Source of the DNA: Pedosphaera sp.
GTDB taxonomy: Bacteria; Verrucomicrobiota; Verrucomicrobiia; Limisphaerales; SIAT01
DNA: 10,050 bases
Reading direction: 5' to 3'
NCBI GenBank assembly: GCA_009691645.1
Contig: SIAT01000055.1
Location: 1-10,050 of the forward strand
Of this stretch, positions 1 through 5,825 are shown piece after piece. The notes below the pieces were generated by a model. The model searched no databases, was not told the DNA's origin, and saw nothing but the letters and a program-made list of their open reading frames with translations. A program made the position numbers and the translations under genes. Numbering within the stretch: position 1 is the stretch's first letter; each line of letters starts with the position of its first letter.

Positions 1-14
1 TCGCGCAATCGAAT

Positions 15-49
15 TTTCCCTGATTTTAGCATCAGGGAAACCCTGATGC
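15..49. repeat. Overlapping palindromes with two exclusive hairpins
   Basis: TTTCCCTGAT (15-24) pairs perfectly with ATCAGGGAAA (31-40) across a 6-nt loop. The second arm can instead pair with the next segment: GCATCAGGG (29-37) matches CCCTGATGC (41-49) across AAA. The core CCCTGAT therefore occurs three times in alternating orientation, and the two dyad centres lie about 11.5 bp apart, near one helical turn. As DNA this looks like a cooperative operator; as RNA it could switch between two stems. No T-tract follows on either strand, so it is not a classic terminator. Its regulator and target gene, if any, lie outside the window or are unknown. Confidence 0.6.
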
Positions 50-138
50 GTCTTTCAAATGGCCCAGAGGATTCGTGAGGTCAGGAAGGCTCTTGGCGGC
101 TCTCCACTCTCTGCACCGGTTTAGCTCAGTGAAACCGT

Positions 139-160
139 CCGTGCCCTCTGTGGTTAAAAG
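139..160 (+). repeat. Dispersed-repeat-like 'CCCTCTGTGGTTAA' element
   Basis: The segment around 139-158 reads CCGTGCCCTCTGTGGTTAA. This wording is close to a short repeat I recall from intergenic DNA of many Verrucomicrobiota, Planctomycetes and other genomes. It resembles in style the elements at 1451-1500 and 2725-2840 in the ebo gaps. Copy number in this genome cannot be judged from one window. Confidence 0.4.
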
Positions 161-186
161 GGGGAAGATCGTGCCCTCGCCGTGAC

Positions 187-209
187 GTGTCTGCGAGCCT
201 TGCAGACAC
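187..209. repeat. 8-bp stem hairpin
   Basis: GTGTCTGC (187-194) and GCAGACAC (202-209) form a perfect 8-bp stem with a 7-nt loop. A second, 7-bp hairpin, ATCCAAA/TTTGGAT, follows at 229-246. Neither has an adjacent T-tract. They sit in a stretch that looks like repetitive intergenic DNA, so they may be part of a dispersed palindromic repeat. Confidence 0.45.
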
Positions 210-258
210 CTGCTGGGGATGACGAGGAATCCAAAAACCTTTGGATGTGTTAAATCCC

Positions 259-283
259 GAATAAAAAGGGCATTTCAAGCCCT
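259..283 (-). terminator. Possible rho-independent terminator for the ebo genes
   Basis: On the minus strand, AGGGC and GCCCT form a 5-bp stem with a 7-nt loop, directly followed by TTTTTATT. It lies about 295 nt past the eboC stop in the direction of ebo transcription. The stem is short, so efficient termination is uncertain, but no better candidate is visible between eboC and the window edge. Confidence 0.3.
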
Positions 284-483
284 GTTTTCCTGTTGTGAAG
301 CGGTTGGGAACAGGGTTCAGAGACGTTTTACGGCTGGTTGGGAGGGCAACACCATCAATCGGCCGCTCAAAACCATCGGTTGCGTGGACGAAACCGGCCA
401 CGCGTCGGAAGGGGTGTTTTTCACGCCCAATCCTGAGTCCAAACTGGGTTCGAGGGTCGGATTACGTCACTTCCGCACGGTGA

Positions 484-511
484 ACTTGTGGACGGTGACT
501 TGTGGACGGTG
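484..511. repeat. Tandem duplication of a 14-bp unit
   Basis: The 14-bp unit ACTTGTGGACGGTG occurs twice back to back (484-497, 498-511) with no mismatch. A partial further match precedes it (CACGGTGA at 476-483). This looks like a short minisatellite or slippage product in non-coding DNA just past the 3' end of eboC. It would be a variable-number locus candidate. Confidence 0.6.
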
Positions 512-577
512 GTCTGTTGGTAGACCTCGTGGAGGCGCAGGACGGGGGTGAGGAGTTGGGGTTGCTCTCGGTTCTTT

Positions 578-1447
578 TTAGGTCGCTGGGACGAAGCGTT
601 GGGCGATCAAGGCGAGGAGGAAGAGGGCGAGGAACGCGGCTCCGACTGGCGGGGGGACGAAGCAGACGGCGAGGAGGTCCACCCACACGATGCCGGCGAG
701 CAGGCCGGAGACGGTCGCGCCGATGTTGCGTTCGGCGCTCCAGAACGTGCCGCGCAGGGAGCGCGTGGCCCAGAGGGCGAGCACGGCGGAGAGGATGAGG
801 GCGTTCCGTTGCTGGGCGCCGTCGTTCAGGAGCAGGGCGAGCGGGATGGGGAGGGCGAGCAGGGCGCAGGGCCAGAAGCGGATGACGCCCGGCACGGTCT
901 CGCGCTTGGCCACATAGCTCAGGCCGGTGATGTACGCGGTGAGTGCGAGGGCGCTCCAGAGGGTCGTGCCGTTCACGCCCTGCGCGGTGGAAGCGGCGAC
1001 GAGGTAGAGGAGCAACCGGCAGATGGCCATGAGAATCGGGGACCACGCGATCCGTTTGTGGAGGAAATCGTAGGCGAGAATGCAGTTGAACAGGGCGAGG
1101 GCGAGCAGGGCGGTGCTGGCGCCGAAGAGGGCGAGGCACAGCATCCCGCCGCCGAGCAGGCCGATGGCGATGCGCCAGACGGCCACTTCGGAGATGGCGC
1201 CGCTCGGGATGGGGCGTTCGCGGCGATGGGCGCGGTCGAAGCCGGCATCGCAGGCGTCGTTCAGGAACATCCCGCCGACATAGAGCAGCGTGGCGCCGAG
1301 GCCGAGCAGGGCGGGCGGTTGCCAATCATGGGCGAGCGAGCGCCAGTCGCCGCCGCCGAGTAGCCAGCCGGCGAGGCAATTCGACCAGACGGTGGGGAGG
1401 TTCGAGACGCGGCCGAGGAGGAGGAGTGTGCGAAGGGTGATCATCAT
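578..1447 (-). CDS. eboC: EboC, UbiA-like prenyltransferase of the ebo cluster
   Basis: Integral membrane protein of the UbiA superfamily, which transfers isoprenoid chains onto acceptor molecules; the acceptor in ebo clusters is not established. The protein has 289 residues, typical for UbiA enzymes, and is mostly hydrophobic segments. The N-terminal RVSNLPTVWSN (13-23) matches the acceptor-site signature. The first Asp-rich motif NDACDAGFD (63-71) is followed by RPIPSG (78-83), the Mg-diphosphate site, and YDFLHKR (126-132) is the second conserved loop. The start is ATGATG; the second ATG would serve equally well, and no Shine-Dalgarno is seen. It is the last gene of the minus-strand unit, 92 bp after eboE. 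Assignment to EboC rather than another UbiA relative rests on the motif wording and the EboE and EboB neighbours. Confidence 0.9.
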   Translation of the reverse strand: MMITLRTLLLLGRVSNLPTVWSNCLAGWLLGGGDWRSLAHDWQPPALLGLGATLLYVGGMFLNDACDAGFDRAHRRERPIPSGAISEVAVWRIAIGLLGGGMLCLALFGASTALLALALFNCILAYDFLHKRIAWSPILMAICRLLLYLVAASTAQGVNGTTLWSALALTAYITGLSYVAKRETVPGVIRFWPCALLALPIPLALLLNDGAQQRNALILSAVLALWATRSLRGTFWSAERNIGATVSGLLAGIVWVDLLAVCFVPPPVGAAFLALFLLALIAQRFVPAT

Positions 1448-1450
1448 TCT

Positions 1451-1505
1451 AATCGCGGATGGACACGGAATGGATCGGGGTCAATCCGTGCATGTTGTGG
1501 TTCGT
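1451..1505. repeat. Dispersed-repeat-like element between eboE and eboC
   Basis: The 92-bp eboE-eboC gap contains GCGGATGGACACGGAATGG (1455-1473) and then AATCCGTGCATG (1483-1494). CACGGA and TCCGTG form a small inverted pair. The wording is close to the 'ATCCGTGTCCATCCGCGG'-type short repeat that I recall as scattered through intergenic DNA of several phyla. No promoter or ribosome binding site for eboC stands out in it. Confidence 0.4.
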
Positions 1506-1539
1506 CAATGGGCGCATCGCCGTCTTCCTGCGTGGCTCT

Positions 1540-2715
1540 TCAATCCTGCTTGAATCCGCGTCGCGCCAGTTCGGCGAGGGTCCATTCGTATTCGTGCACG
1601 AGTTGGTCGACCACGCTGCGGTTCTTCATGGTGCCGGGCATCACTTCCCAGGTGTAGGTCTCCATCTCGAAGTGGGAGCAGAGGCGCGGCTGCTGGCGGA
1701 TGAGATCGAGCACGCCGAGCAGATGATCGGCCGTGGTGTCGAAAAGCGCGGCGGGGCGCTGGTGGAGCGGGACGTGGAAATGGATGCGCCATTCCTCGCC
1801 GGCGGCGGGGGCGTGGGCGGTCGCGTGGATGAGTGCCACATCGAGATCCTTGTGGCGCGTGAGTGGACCGCCGTTGGCGCGGGCGATGACTTGATGGAAA
1901 TAGATGTCGTCGGCGAAGGACTTGAGCGCGGCGCGCGCGTCCGGCGTGGGCCAGAGTTTGAGTGCGGAGCTGAGGTGGATCTTGCTGATCTTGATCCGGT
2001 GTTGGATCAACCGGCCGAGGGCTTCGGCGGGGTTCTCGAACTCGACGGCGAGGTGGCAGCAGTCGTAGTTCACGCCGAGGTGCTCGTCGAGGCGCAGGTC
2101 GTTGGGGCGGTCCCGGCGCATCTGCTCGAAGAACTTCACCGTCTCCGGCGTGGTCTCGAGATAACAGAGAGGCTCCGGCTCGAGGCCGAGATGGAGCGTC
2201 CTACCCGAGGCGCGGCTGGCGCGCTCGATGTGCTCGACGCAACGCCAGAGATTCGCGCGGGCCTCGGCGACCTGGCGTTCGTCCTTGATGAACTCCTTGT
2301 AGGAAACCGGCACGGTGCTGACGCTGCCCTCGACACCGGCGGGGACGATCTCGGCGAGCAGATCGAAGAGGAGGTTCGTGTAGTCGAGCCGCTCGCGCGT
2401 GGTCCAGTCGGGCGCATAGACCTGCTCCTTCACGCGCGCGCCGTGGAAGCGGCCGTAGGGAAATCCATTGATCGTGAAGACGTAGCAGTTCTCCCTGTCG
2501 AGCCACTTGCGAAAGGCGGCGAGCGTGCTCTTGCCGCTCAACTCGCGCGCGGCGTCGGCGCCGAGGCGCAGGCCGATGGCGTAGGGCCGGCCGGCGGAGA
2601 CGCGGTCGCGCACGGCGAGGGTGTATTTCTGGAGGGCCTCGAACGTCTGCGCCCAGTTCTCGCCGCGATGGATGTTCGTGCAGTAGGCGAGGTGAAGGCC
2701 GTGGTTCAGTTTCAT
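1540..2715 (-). CDS. eboE: EboE, TIM-barrel metabolite traffic protein
   Basis: A 391-residue protein of the xylose isomerase-like TIM-barrel type, recognised as EboE from its wording: HLAYCTNIHRGENWAQTFE (8-26), YVFTINGFPYGRFHG (78-92), VKEQVYAPDWTTRERLDYT (95-113) and VEGSVSTVPVSYKEF (128-142). Likely metal or substrate residues are in LGLEPEPLCYLE (177-188), NYDCCHLAVEFE (216-227), KIHLSS (245-250), HFHVPLH (312-318) and ETYTWEVMP (352-360). In ebo clusters EboE is thought to act on the metabolite precursor or its carrier; the reaction is unknown. The ATG at 2713-2715 is the natural start, with no Shine-Dalgarno. It is the middle ebo gene, with 130 bp of repeat-like DNA before it and 92 bp after it. 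Confidence 0.92.
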   Translation of the reverse strand: MKLNHGLHLAYCTNIHRGENWAQTFEALQKYTLAVRDRVSAGRPYAIGLRLGADAARELSGKSTLAAFRKWLDRENCYVFTINGFPYGRFHGARVKEQVYAPDWTTRERLDYTNLLFDLLAEIVPAGVEGSVSTVPVSYKEFIKDERQVAEARANLWRCVEHIERASRASGRTLHLGLEPEPLCYLETTPETVKFFEQMRRDRPNDLRLDEHLGVNYDCCHLAVEFENPAEALGRLIQHRIKISKIHLSSALKLWPTPDARAALKSFADDIYFHQVIARANGGPLTRHKDLDVALIHATAHAPAAGEEWRIHFHVPLHQRPAALFDTTADHLLGVLDLIRQQPRLCSHFEMETYTWEVMPGTMKNRSVVDQLVHEYEWTLAELARRGFKQD

Positions 2716-2724
2716 GGCAGAGAT

Positions 2725-2840
2725 AACCTAGCCGCAGAGGCGCAGAGGCGCAGAGAGAAAAGTGAGGCGGAGAAAAGGACGCGGGCGATTGTTTTCTGGT
2801 TCCTCATTTTAATCTCCGCCTCGCCGTGGCGCCGCGGCAA
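2725..2840. repeat. Dispersed repeat between eboB and eboE
   Basis: The eboB-eboE gap contains GCCGCAGAGGCGCAGAGGCG (2731-2750) continuing CAGAG, a form of the widespread 'CTCTGCGCCTCTGCGG' short repeat. A perfect 9-bp inverted pair follows: GAGGCGGAG (2764-2772) and CTCCGCCTC (2814-2822), 41 bp apart. On the minus strand an open frame across it reads MRNQKTIARVLFSASLFS and continues LRLCASAAR, wording I associate with spurious hypothetical proteins translated from this repeat class. It occupies nearly the whole spacer, so eboE must be expressed either by read-through or from a promoter inside the repeat. Confidence 0.6.
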
Positions 2841-2845
2841 AAACC

Positions 2846-3652
2846 TCAGACCGGCAGCTTGAACTTGGGGCACTGGCCCATGAACCGCGCGGGGTTCTGG
2901 TAGATCATCTTGTCGATGAACTCCGGGTTGTGGCCGCGGCGGCGCATCTCCAGCGCGGTGCGCGGCACGGCGAGCGGCACGCTCACGCCCCAGTCGCACG
3001 CGCTGTTCATCCAGAGCCGTTCGTTGGCGTAATTCTCGATGATATCAATGGCGCGGGCGGGACTGCACTTGCTCTCCGGATACAGCGTCATGCCGGCCCA
3101 GAAACCGGCGTCGAGCACCATCCCCACGGTGTGCTCCTCCACGTGATCGATGATGCAACGCTCGGGGCGAATGCGCTTGTCGGAGCGCAGCACGTCGAGA
3201 ATCAGGCGCGTACCCTTGAGCTTGTCTTCGAGGTGCGGCGTGTGGACGAGGATGAGCGAATTCGTCCGCGCGGCGAGGTCCACGTGCATCTCGAGCACCT
3301 TCATTTCGTTGCGTGAATTTTTGTTCAAACCGATTTCACCGATGCCGAGCACGTTCGGTTTGTCGATGAACTGCGGGATGATGCCGATGACTTCCTCGGC
3401 GAGATTCACATCCTCCGATTCCTTCGGATTGATGCAGAGCCAGGTGTAATGAGGCAGGCCGAACTTGGCGGCGCGCTTGGGCTCGTAATCGGTGAGCTGA
3501 CAGAAGTAATCGTGAAAGCCCTGCACGCCGCTGCGGTCGTAACCGGCCCAGAACGCGGGCTCGCAGACGGCGGCGCAACCGGCGGTGACCATGTCCTGAT
3601 AGTCATCCGTCGTGCGGCTGACCATGTGGCCGTGAGGTTCGATGTATCTCAT
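2846..3652 (-). CDS. eboB: EboB, TatD-family metal-dependent hydrolase
   Basis: A 268-residue TatD-like amidohydrolase-fold protein. The metal and catalytic set is complete: HGH (H7, H9), GEIGLN with E106, VHTPH (H137, with H140), DHVEEHT with H170 and SACDWG with D220. TatD enzymes are cytoplasmic, divalent-metal hydrolases, some of them DNases; the ebo member is assumed to act on a small metabolite, but the substrate is unknown. The frame stays open upstream to 3700, but the ATG at 3652 gives the usual N-terminus just before the first metal motif. It follows the 87-residue gene by 23 bp and precedes eboE by 130 bp of repeat. EboB is preferred over generic TatD because EboE and EboC are next to it. 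Confidence 0.88.
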   Translation of the reverse strand: MRYIEPHGHMVSRTTDDYQDMVTAGCAAVCEPAFWAGYDRSGVQGFHDYFCQLTDYEPKRAAKFGLPHYTWLCINPKESEDVNLAEEVIGIIPQFIDKPNVLGIGEIGLNKNSRNEMKVLEMHVDLAARTNSLILVHTPHLEDKLKGTRLILDVLRSDKRIRPERCIIDHVEEHTVGMVLDAGFWAGMTLYPESKCSPARAIDIIENYANERLWMNSACDWGVSVPLAVPRTALEMRRRGHNPEFIDKMIYQNPARFMGQCPKFKLPV

Positions 3653-3675
3653 GGATGATGGGGCGGAAATCGCGG

Positions 3676-3939
3676 TTACTTCCCCGGCCACGCTCCGCAC
3701 GCCCCTTTGCCGTGGGCTTTGGCAATCGGCTTCTTTGTCGGATCGCTGAAGGCGAGCAGGACTTTCTTGGCGCGGCCCGGCTTCTTGCCGCCCAACTCCT
3801 TCATCCCCTTGCGGAAGGCGTCGAGGCGGAAGTCGGCCTTGCCATCGCCGCGGTCCACGCGGTCGAGGAAAGCGGCGATCTCGACGAGCTTGAACCGGGA
3901 CTCCATGAAGTAGAGGTCGAGCACTTGCTGGCGTGTCAT
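3676..3939 (-). CDS. Small conserved-looking protein leading the ebo unit
   Basis: An 87-residue soluble protein of unknown function. An acidic/hydrophobic N-terminal part (VLDLYFMESRFKLVEIAAFL, 6-25) likely forms helices. A basic middle (residues 45-60) follows, and the protein ends in FSDPTKKPIAKAHGKGACGAW (64-84), with one Cys (C81). I recall similar small proteins next to TatD-like genes in Planctomycetes and Verrucomicrobiota, but cannot verify this here. The frame is open to 4035; the ATG at 3939 is chosen because the upstream part is low-quality sequence and the protein proper begins MTRQQVLDLYFM. It is far too short for EboA. The stop lies 23 bp before eboB, so co-transcription is likely. 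No signal peptide or membrane segment is seen. Confidence 0.75.
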   Translation of the reverse strand: MTRQQVLDLYFMESRFKLVEIAAFLDRVDRGDGKADFRLDAFRKGMKELGGKKPGRAKKVLLAFSDPTKKPIAKAHGKGACGAWPGK

Positions 3940-4007
3940 AACTTGGAGATGCAGCTTACGCGCGGTCGGCGCCGATGACAATACGTTTACCGCGCCCGGC
4001 CGTTGCC

Positions 4008-4036
4008 TTGACGCGCCCGAACGGTTTGTTATCAAT
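4008..4036 (+). promoter_or_regulatory. Possible sigma70-type promoter of the fmdB-like gene
   Basis: TTGACG (4008-4013) and TATCAA (4030-4035) are separated by 16 bp, 5/6 and 4/6 matches to consensus. Initiation would fall near 4042, inside the Shine-Dalgarno region, so the true start is either slightly downstream or this match is chance. The 109-bp divergent gap to the 87-residue gene offers no clearer alternative. Confidence 0.25.
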
Positions 4037-4047
4037 GAGGGGAGAAG
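4037..4047 (+). promoter_or_regulatory. Shine-Dalgarno of the fmdB-like gene
   Basis: GAGGGGAG ends 4 nt before the ATG at 4049 and is the only strong purine-rich ribosome binding site in the window. The other genes show none. It firmly supports the ATG chosen for this gene. Confidence 0.6.
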
Positions 4048-4048
4048 T

Positions 4049-4432
4049 ATGCCGACTTACGAATACGTTTGCACGAAGTGCGGGGACCGGTTCGAACAGT
4101 TCCAGTCCATGAGCGCCGAGCCGTTGAAAACCTGCCCGCAGGATATGTGCGCCAAGAAGAAGTGGGGGAAGGGAAAGGTGCGCCGCGCGATTGGCAGCGG
4201 CGCGGGGCTGATCTTCAAGGGGAGCGGCTTCTACAGCACCGACTACCGCAGCAGCGATTACAAGTCATCGGCGAAAAAGGATTCAGCCGGAAGCTCATCA
4301 TCCACGTCGCCATCGACGTCCACGCCGAGCACCGGTTCGACGAGTTCTTCCAGCGGAAAATCAGAGAACAAATCGTCGAGTAAATCGGAGAGCAAAGCCT
4401 CATCGTCGCCGTCCAAGCCTTCGGCCACTTGA
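4049..4432 (+). CDS. FmdB-family zinc-ribbon protein
   Basis: A 127-residue protein with the FmdB-type regulatory zinc ribbon at its N-terminus: MPTYEYVCTKCG with C8 and C11, the partner cysteines C29 and C34, and the following GKVRRAIGSGAGLIFKGSGF (42-61), typical of the family. An insertion (QDMCAKKKWGK) separates the two cysteine pairs more widely than the usual CPxC. Residues 72-127 are a low-complexity Ser/Thr/Lys tail, probably disordered. FmdB proteins are putative transcriptional regulators or nucleic-acid-associated small proteins; the target is not known. A strong Shine-Dalgarno precedes the start. It is followed 5 bp later by the secreted-protein gene (or overlapped, if that gene starts at the TTG at 4429), so the pair is probably one transcript. 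Confidence 0.85.
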   Translation: MPTYEYVCTKCGDRFEQFQSMSAEPLKTCPQDMCAKKKWGKGKVRRAIGSGAGLIFKGSGFYSTDYRSSDYKSSAKKDSAGSSSSTSPSTSTPSTGSTSSSSGKSENKSSSKSESKASSSPSKPSAT

Positions 4433-4437
4433 ACGAA

Positions 4438-5793
4438 ATGAACGCCCCCCACCAAAACCCGATGCGCGCCGTCAGGTGGCTTGCGTTGGCGTTCATGGGG
4501 GTGTTGATGGTGGAGCCGGCCCTCGCGGCCTCGCGTTCGGTGCAGAGTGTCACGCGCCAGTTCTTCGTCAGCGCGACGGCGGAAAGCACGGCCCGCGCGG
4601 CGGCGCCCATCCCGGCCGGAACCAATCTCCTTGCGCTCGATCCGGGTGTGCTGGCAATCCTCGCTGAGCGCGTCAAGGAATCGCTTCTGCGCGAACTGGG
4701 GGGGCCGGATCAGTGGCGCGGCAAGATTCATTTCATCCTGCATCCCGCCACGCCGGGTACCGTGCCGGTTTTCCTGCAGAACATCCGGTTCACCGACGCG
4801 TGGCAGTATCAGGTGAATCTGCACGACCGGGTTGACGCCGCGCAACTGACGCGCGCCGTGGTGCAATCGTTGTTGCAGGAGATGGCGAACCGCAACGCCG
4901 GCCAGCGCGCCGCCGAGCTGCCTGTGTGGCTCGTGGAGGGGCTGTCCGCGCAGGTGCTGCAGGGCGGCGGGCCGACGCTCGTGCCGCAGCCGCGCACGCG
5001 CCAGCTTTACGAATCCATCGCGCCGGATTCATTTCAAGCCGCGCGCACGGCGCTGATGAAGCAGGCGCCGTATTCGTTCTCCGATCTCAACCTGCCCTCG
5101 GCGCAGCAGATCTCCGGCGAAGGCTGGGTGGTGTACCAGGCCAGTGCGCAGGTGTTCATCGCGCAGTTACTCTCGCTGCCGGAAGGGCGCGCGCAGTTGC
5201 GCGAGTTCATCGCGCGTCTGCCGCGTTATTGGAACAGCCAGCTCGCTTTCATGGAATCGCACCGCGCGCAGTTCGGCACGATGCTCGACGTGGAGAAATG
5301 GTGGAGCCTCGCGGCGCTGAACTTCGGCAACCGCGATAATTTCGCGAAATGGTCGCACGACGCCAGTCTCACGCGGCTCGACGATATTTTGCAGCTCCCC
5401 GTGGAGGTGCAGTCGGCCGCGACGGGGCCCGCACAGGCCGCGCGTCTGCGGCATCAGGAAGCTTTGGAAAAGCTCGAGTACCCCGCGCAGCGGATACTGC
5501 TCCAGCGCGCCGCCAGTCAGATCCAATGGCTCCAACTGAACGCGCCGCCGGATCTCGCCCGGCTGATGAACGATTATCGCGTGACCATTCTCGGCTATCT
5601 GCGCCAGCGCGATCTGGCCGGCACAGAAGGCCCGCGCGGCCAGCCATCACCCTCGGCCGCCGCCGCGGTGAAAGAAGCGCAGCAGCAACTCGACCTGCTC
5701 GACGTGATCCTCGGCGATTTCCGCAAGTACAGCCCCGCCTCGGCGAAGACCGTCGCTCCTCGAGTGATCAACGGCGCTGCCCCGGCTCCTTGA
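4438..5793 (+). CDS. Secreted protein, degenerate MA-like peptidase
   Basis: A 451-residue exported protein. A clear signal peptide (MRAVRWLALAFMGVLMVEPALA, ending at residue 30) has a probable cut at ALA|AS. Residues 135-175 resemble the core of MA-like (gluzincin) peptidases: the second part, LPVWLVEGLS (161-170), matches the family's LPxWLxEGLA, but the preceding zinc-binding HExxH is replaced by QSLLQ (143-147). Further on, YQASAQVFIAQLLSL (233-247) fits the family's next helix. It is therefore probably non-catalytic, perhaps a structural or binding protein in the periplasm. A Pro/Ser/Ala-rich linker and a predicted coiled-coil-like helix close the C-terminus. The start could be TTG 4429, ATG 4438 or ATG 4462; the last gives the tightest signal peptide (22 residues). 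Confidence 0.75.
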   Translation: MNAPHQNPMRAVRWLALAFMGVLMVEPALAASRSVQSVTRQFFVSATAESTARAAAPIPAGTNLLALDPGVLAILAERVKESLLRELGGPDQWRGKIHFILHPATPGTVPVFLQNIRFTDAWQYQVNLHDRVDAAQLTRAVVQSLLQEMANRNAGQRAAELPVWLVEGLSAQVLQGGGPTLVPQPRTRQLYESIAPDSFQAARTALMKQAPYSFSDLNLPSAQQISGEGWVVYQASAQVFIAQLLSLPEGRAQLREFIARLPRYWNSQLAFMESHRAQFGTMLDVEKWWSLAALNFGNRDNFAKWSHDASLTRLDDILQLPVEVQSAATGPAQAARLRHQEALEKLEYPAQRILLQRAASQIQWLQLNAPPDLARLMNDYRVTILGYLRQRDLAGTEGPRGQPSPSAAAAVKEAQQQLDLLDVILGDFRKYSPASAKTVAPRVINGAAPAP

Positions 5794-5817
5794 CAGCTTT
5801 TCGCCGTCACTTATAGT
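5790..5817 (+). promoter_or_regulatory. Strong consensus promoter before kamA
   Basis: A perfect -35 box TTGACA (5790-5795, sharing its TGA with the stop codon of the preceding gene) is followed after 16 bp by TATAGT (5812-5817), 5/6 to the -10 consensus. Initiation would be expected around 5824-5826, that is at or immediately next to the kamA ATG at 5826. The messenger would be leaderless or nearly so, which fits the absence of a Shine-Dalgarno. Confidence 0.5.
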
Positions 5818-5825
5818 TCGCCCAG

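Larger units (their letters stand above)
1..577. other. Gene-poor region downstream of eboC
   Basis: No reading frame here resembles a known protein. The longest (minus strand 126-401, 91 codons) is Arg/His/Pro-rich and reads like translated repeat DNA. What can be seen is an overlapping palindrome pair at 15-49, a 'CCGTGCCCTCTGTGGTTAA'-type repeat near 139-158, hairpins at 187-209 and 229-246, a weak minus-strand terminator near 259-283 and a 14-bp tandem duplication at 484-511. I looked for a degraded EboD after eboC and found no recognisable fragment. Confidence 0.6.

Noticed and set aside
440..470. GGGTTCGAGGGTC as a tRNA T-arm
   Set aside because: No matching acceptor, D or anticodon stems can be formed around it.
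462..577. Possible N-terminal remnant of EboD after eboC
   Set aside because: All three minus frames were read; the translations are short, interrupted or repeat-derived and show no dehydroquinate-synthase-like motif.
548..1363. 271-codon plus-strand open frame
   Set aside because: Gly/Glu/Ala-rich composition with no domain; antisense to eboC, whose prenyltransferase motifs are intact.
1459..2862. 467-codon plus-strand open frame
   Set aside because: It lies opposite eboE, is very rich in Glu/Val/Gly/Ala/Arg and has no family motif; it is a GC-driven shadow of the minus-strand gene.
2712..2999. 95-codon minus-strand frame with a signal-peptide-like start
   Set aside because: It overlaps the end of eboB and the dispersed repeat; the hydrophobic stretch is the translation of the repeat itself.
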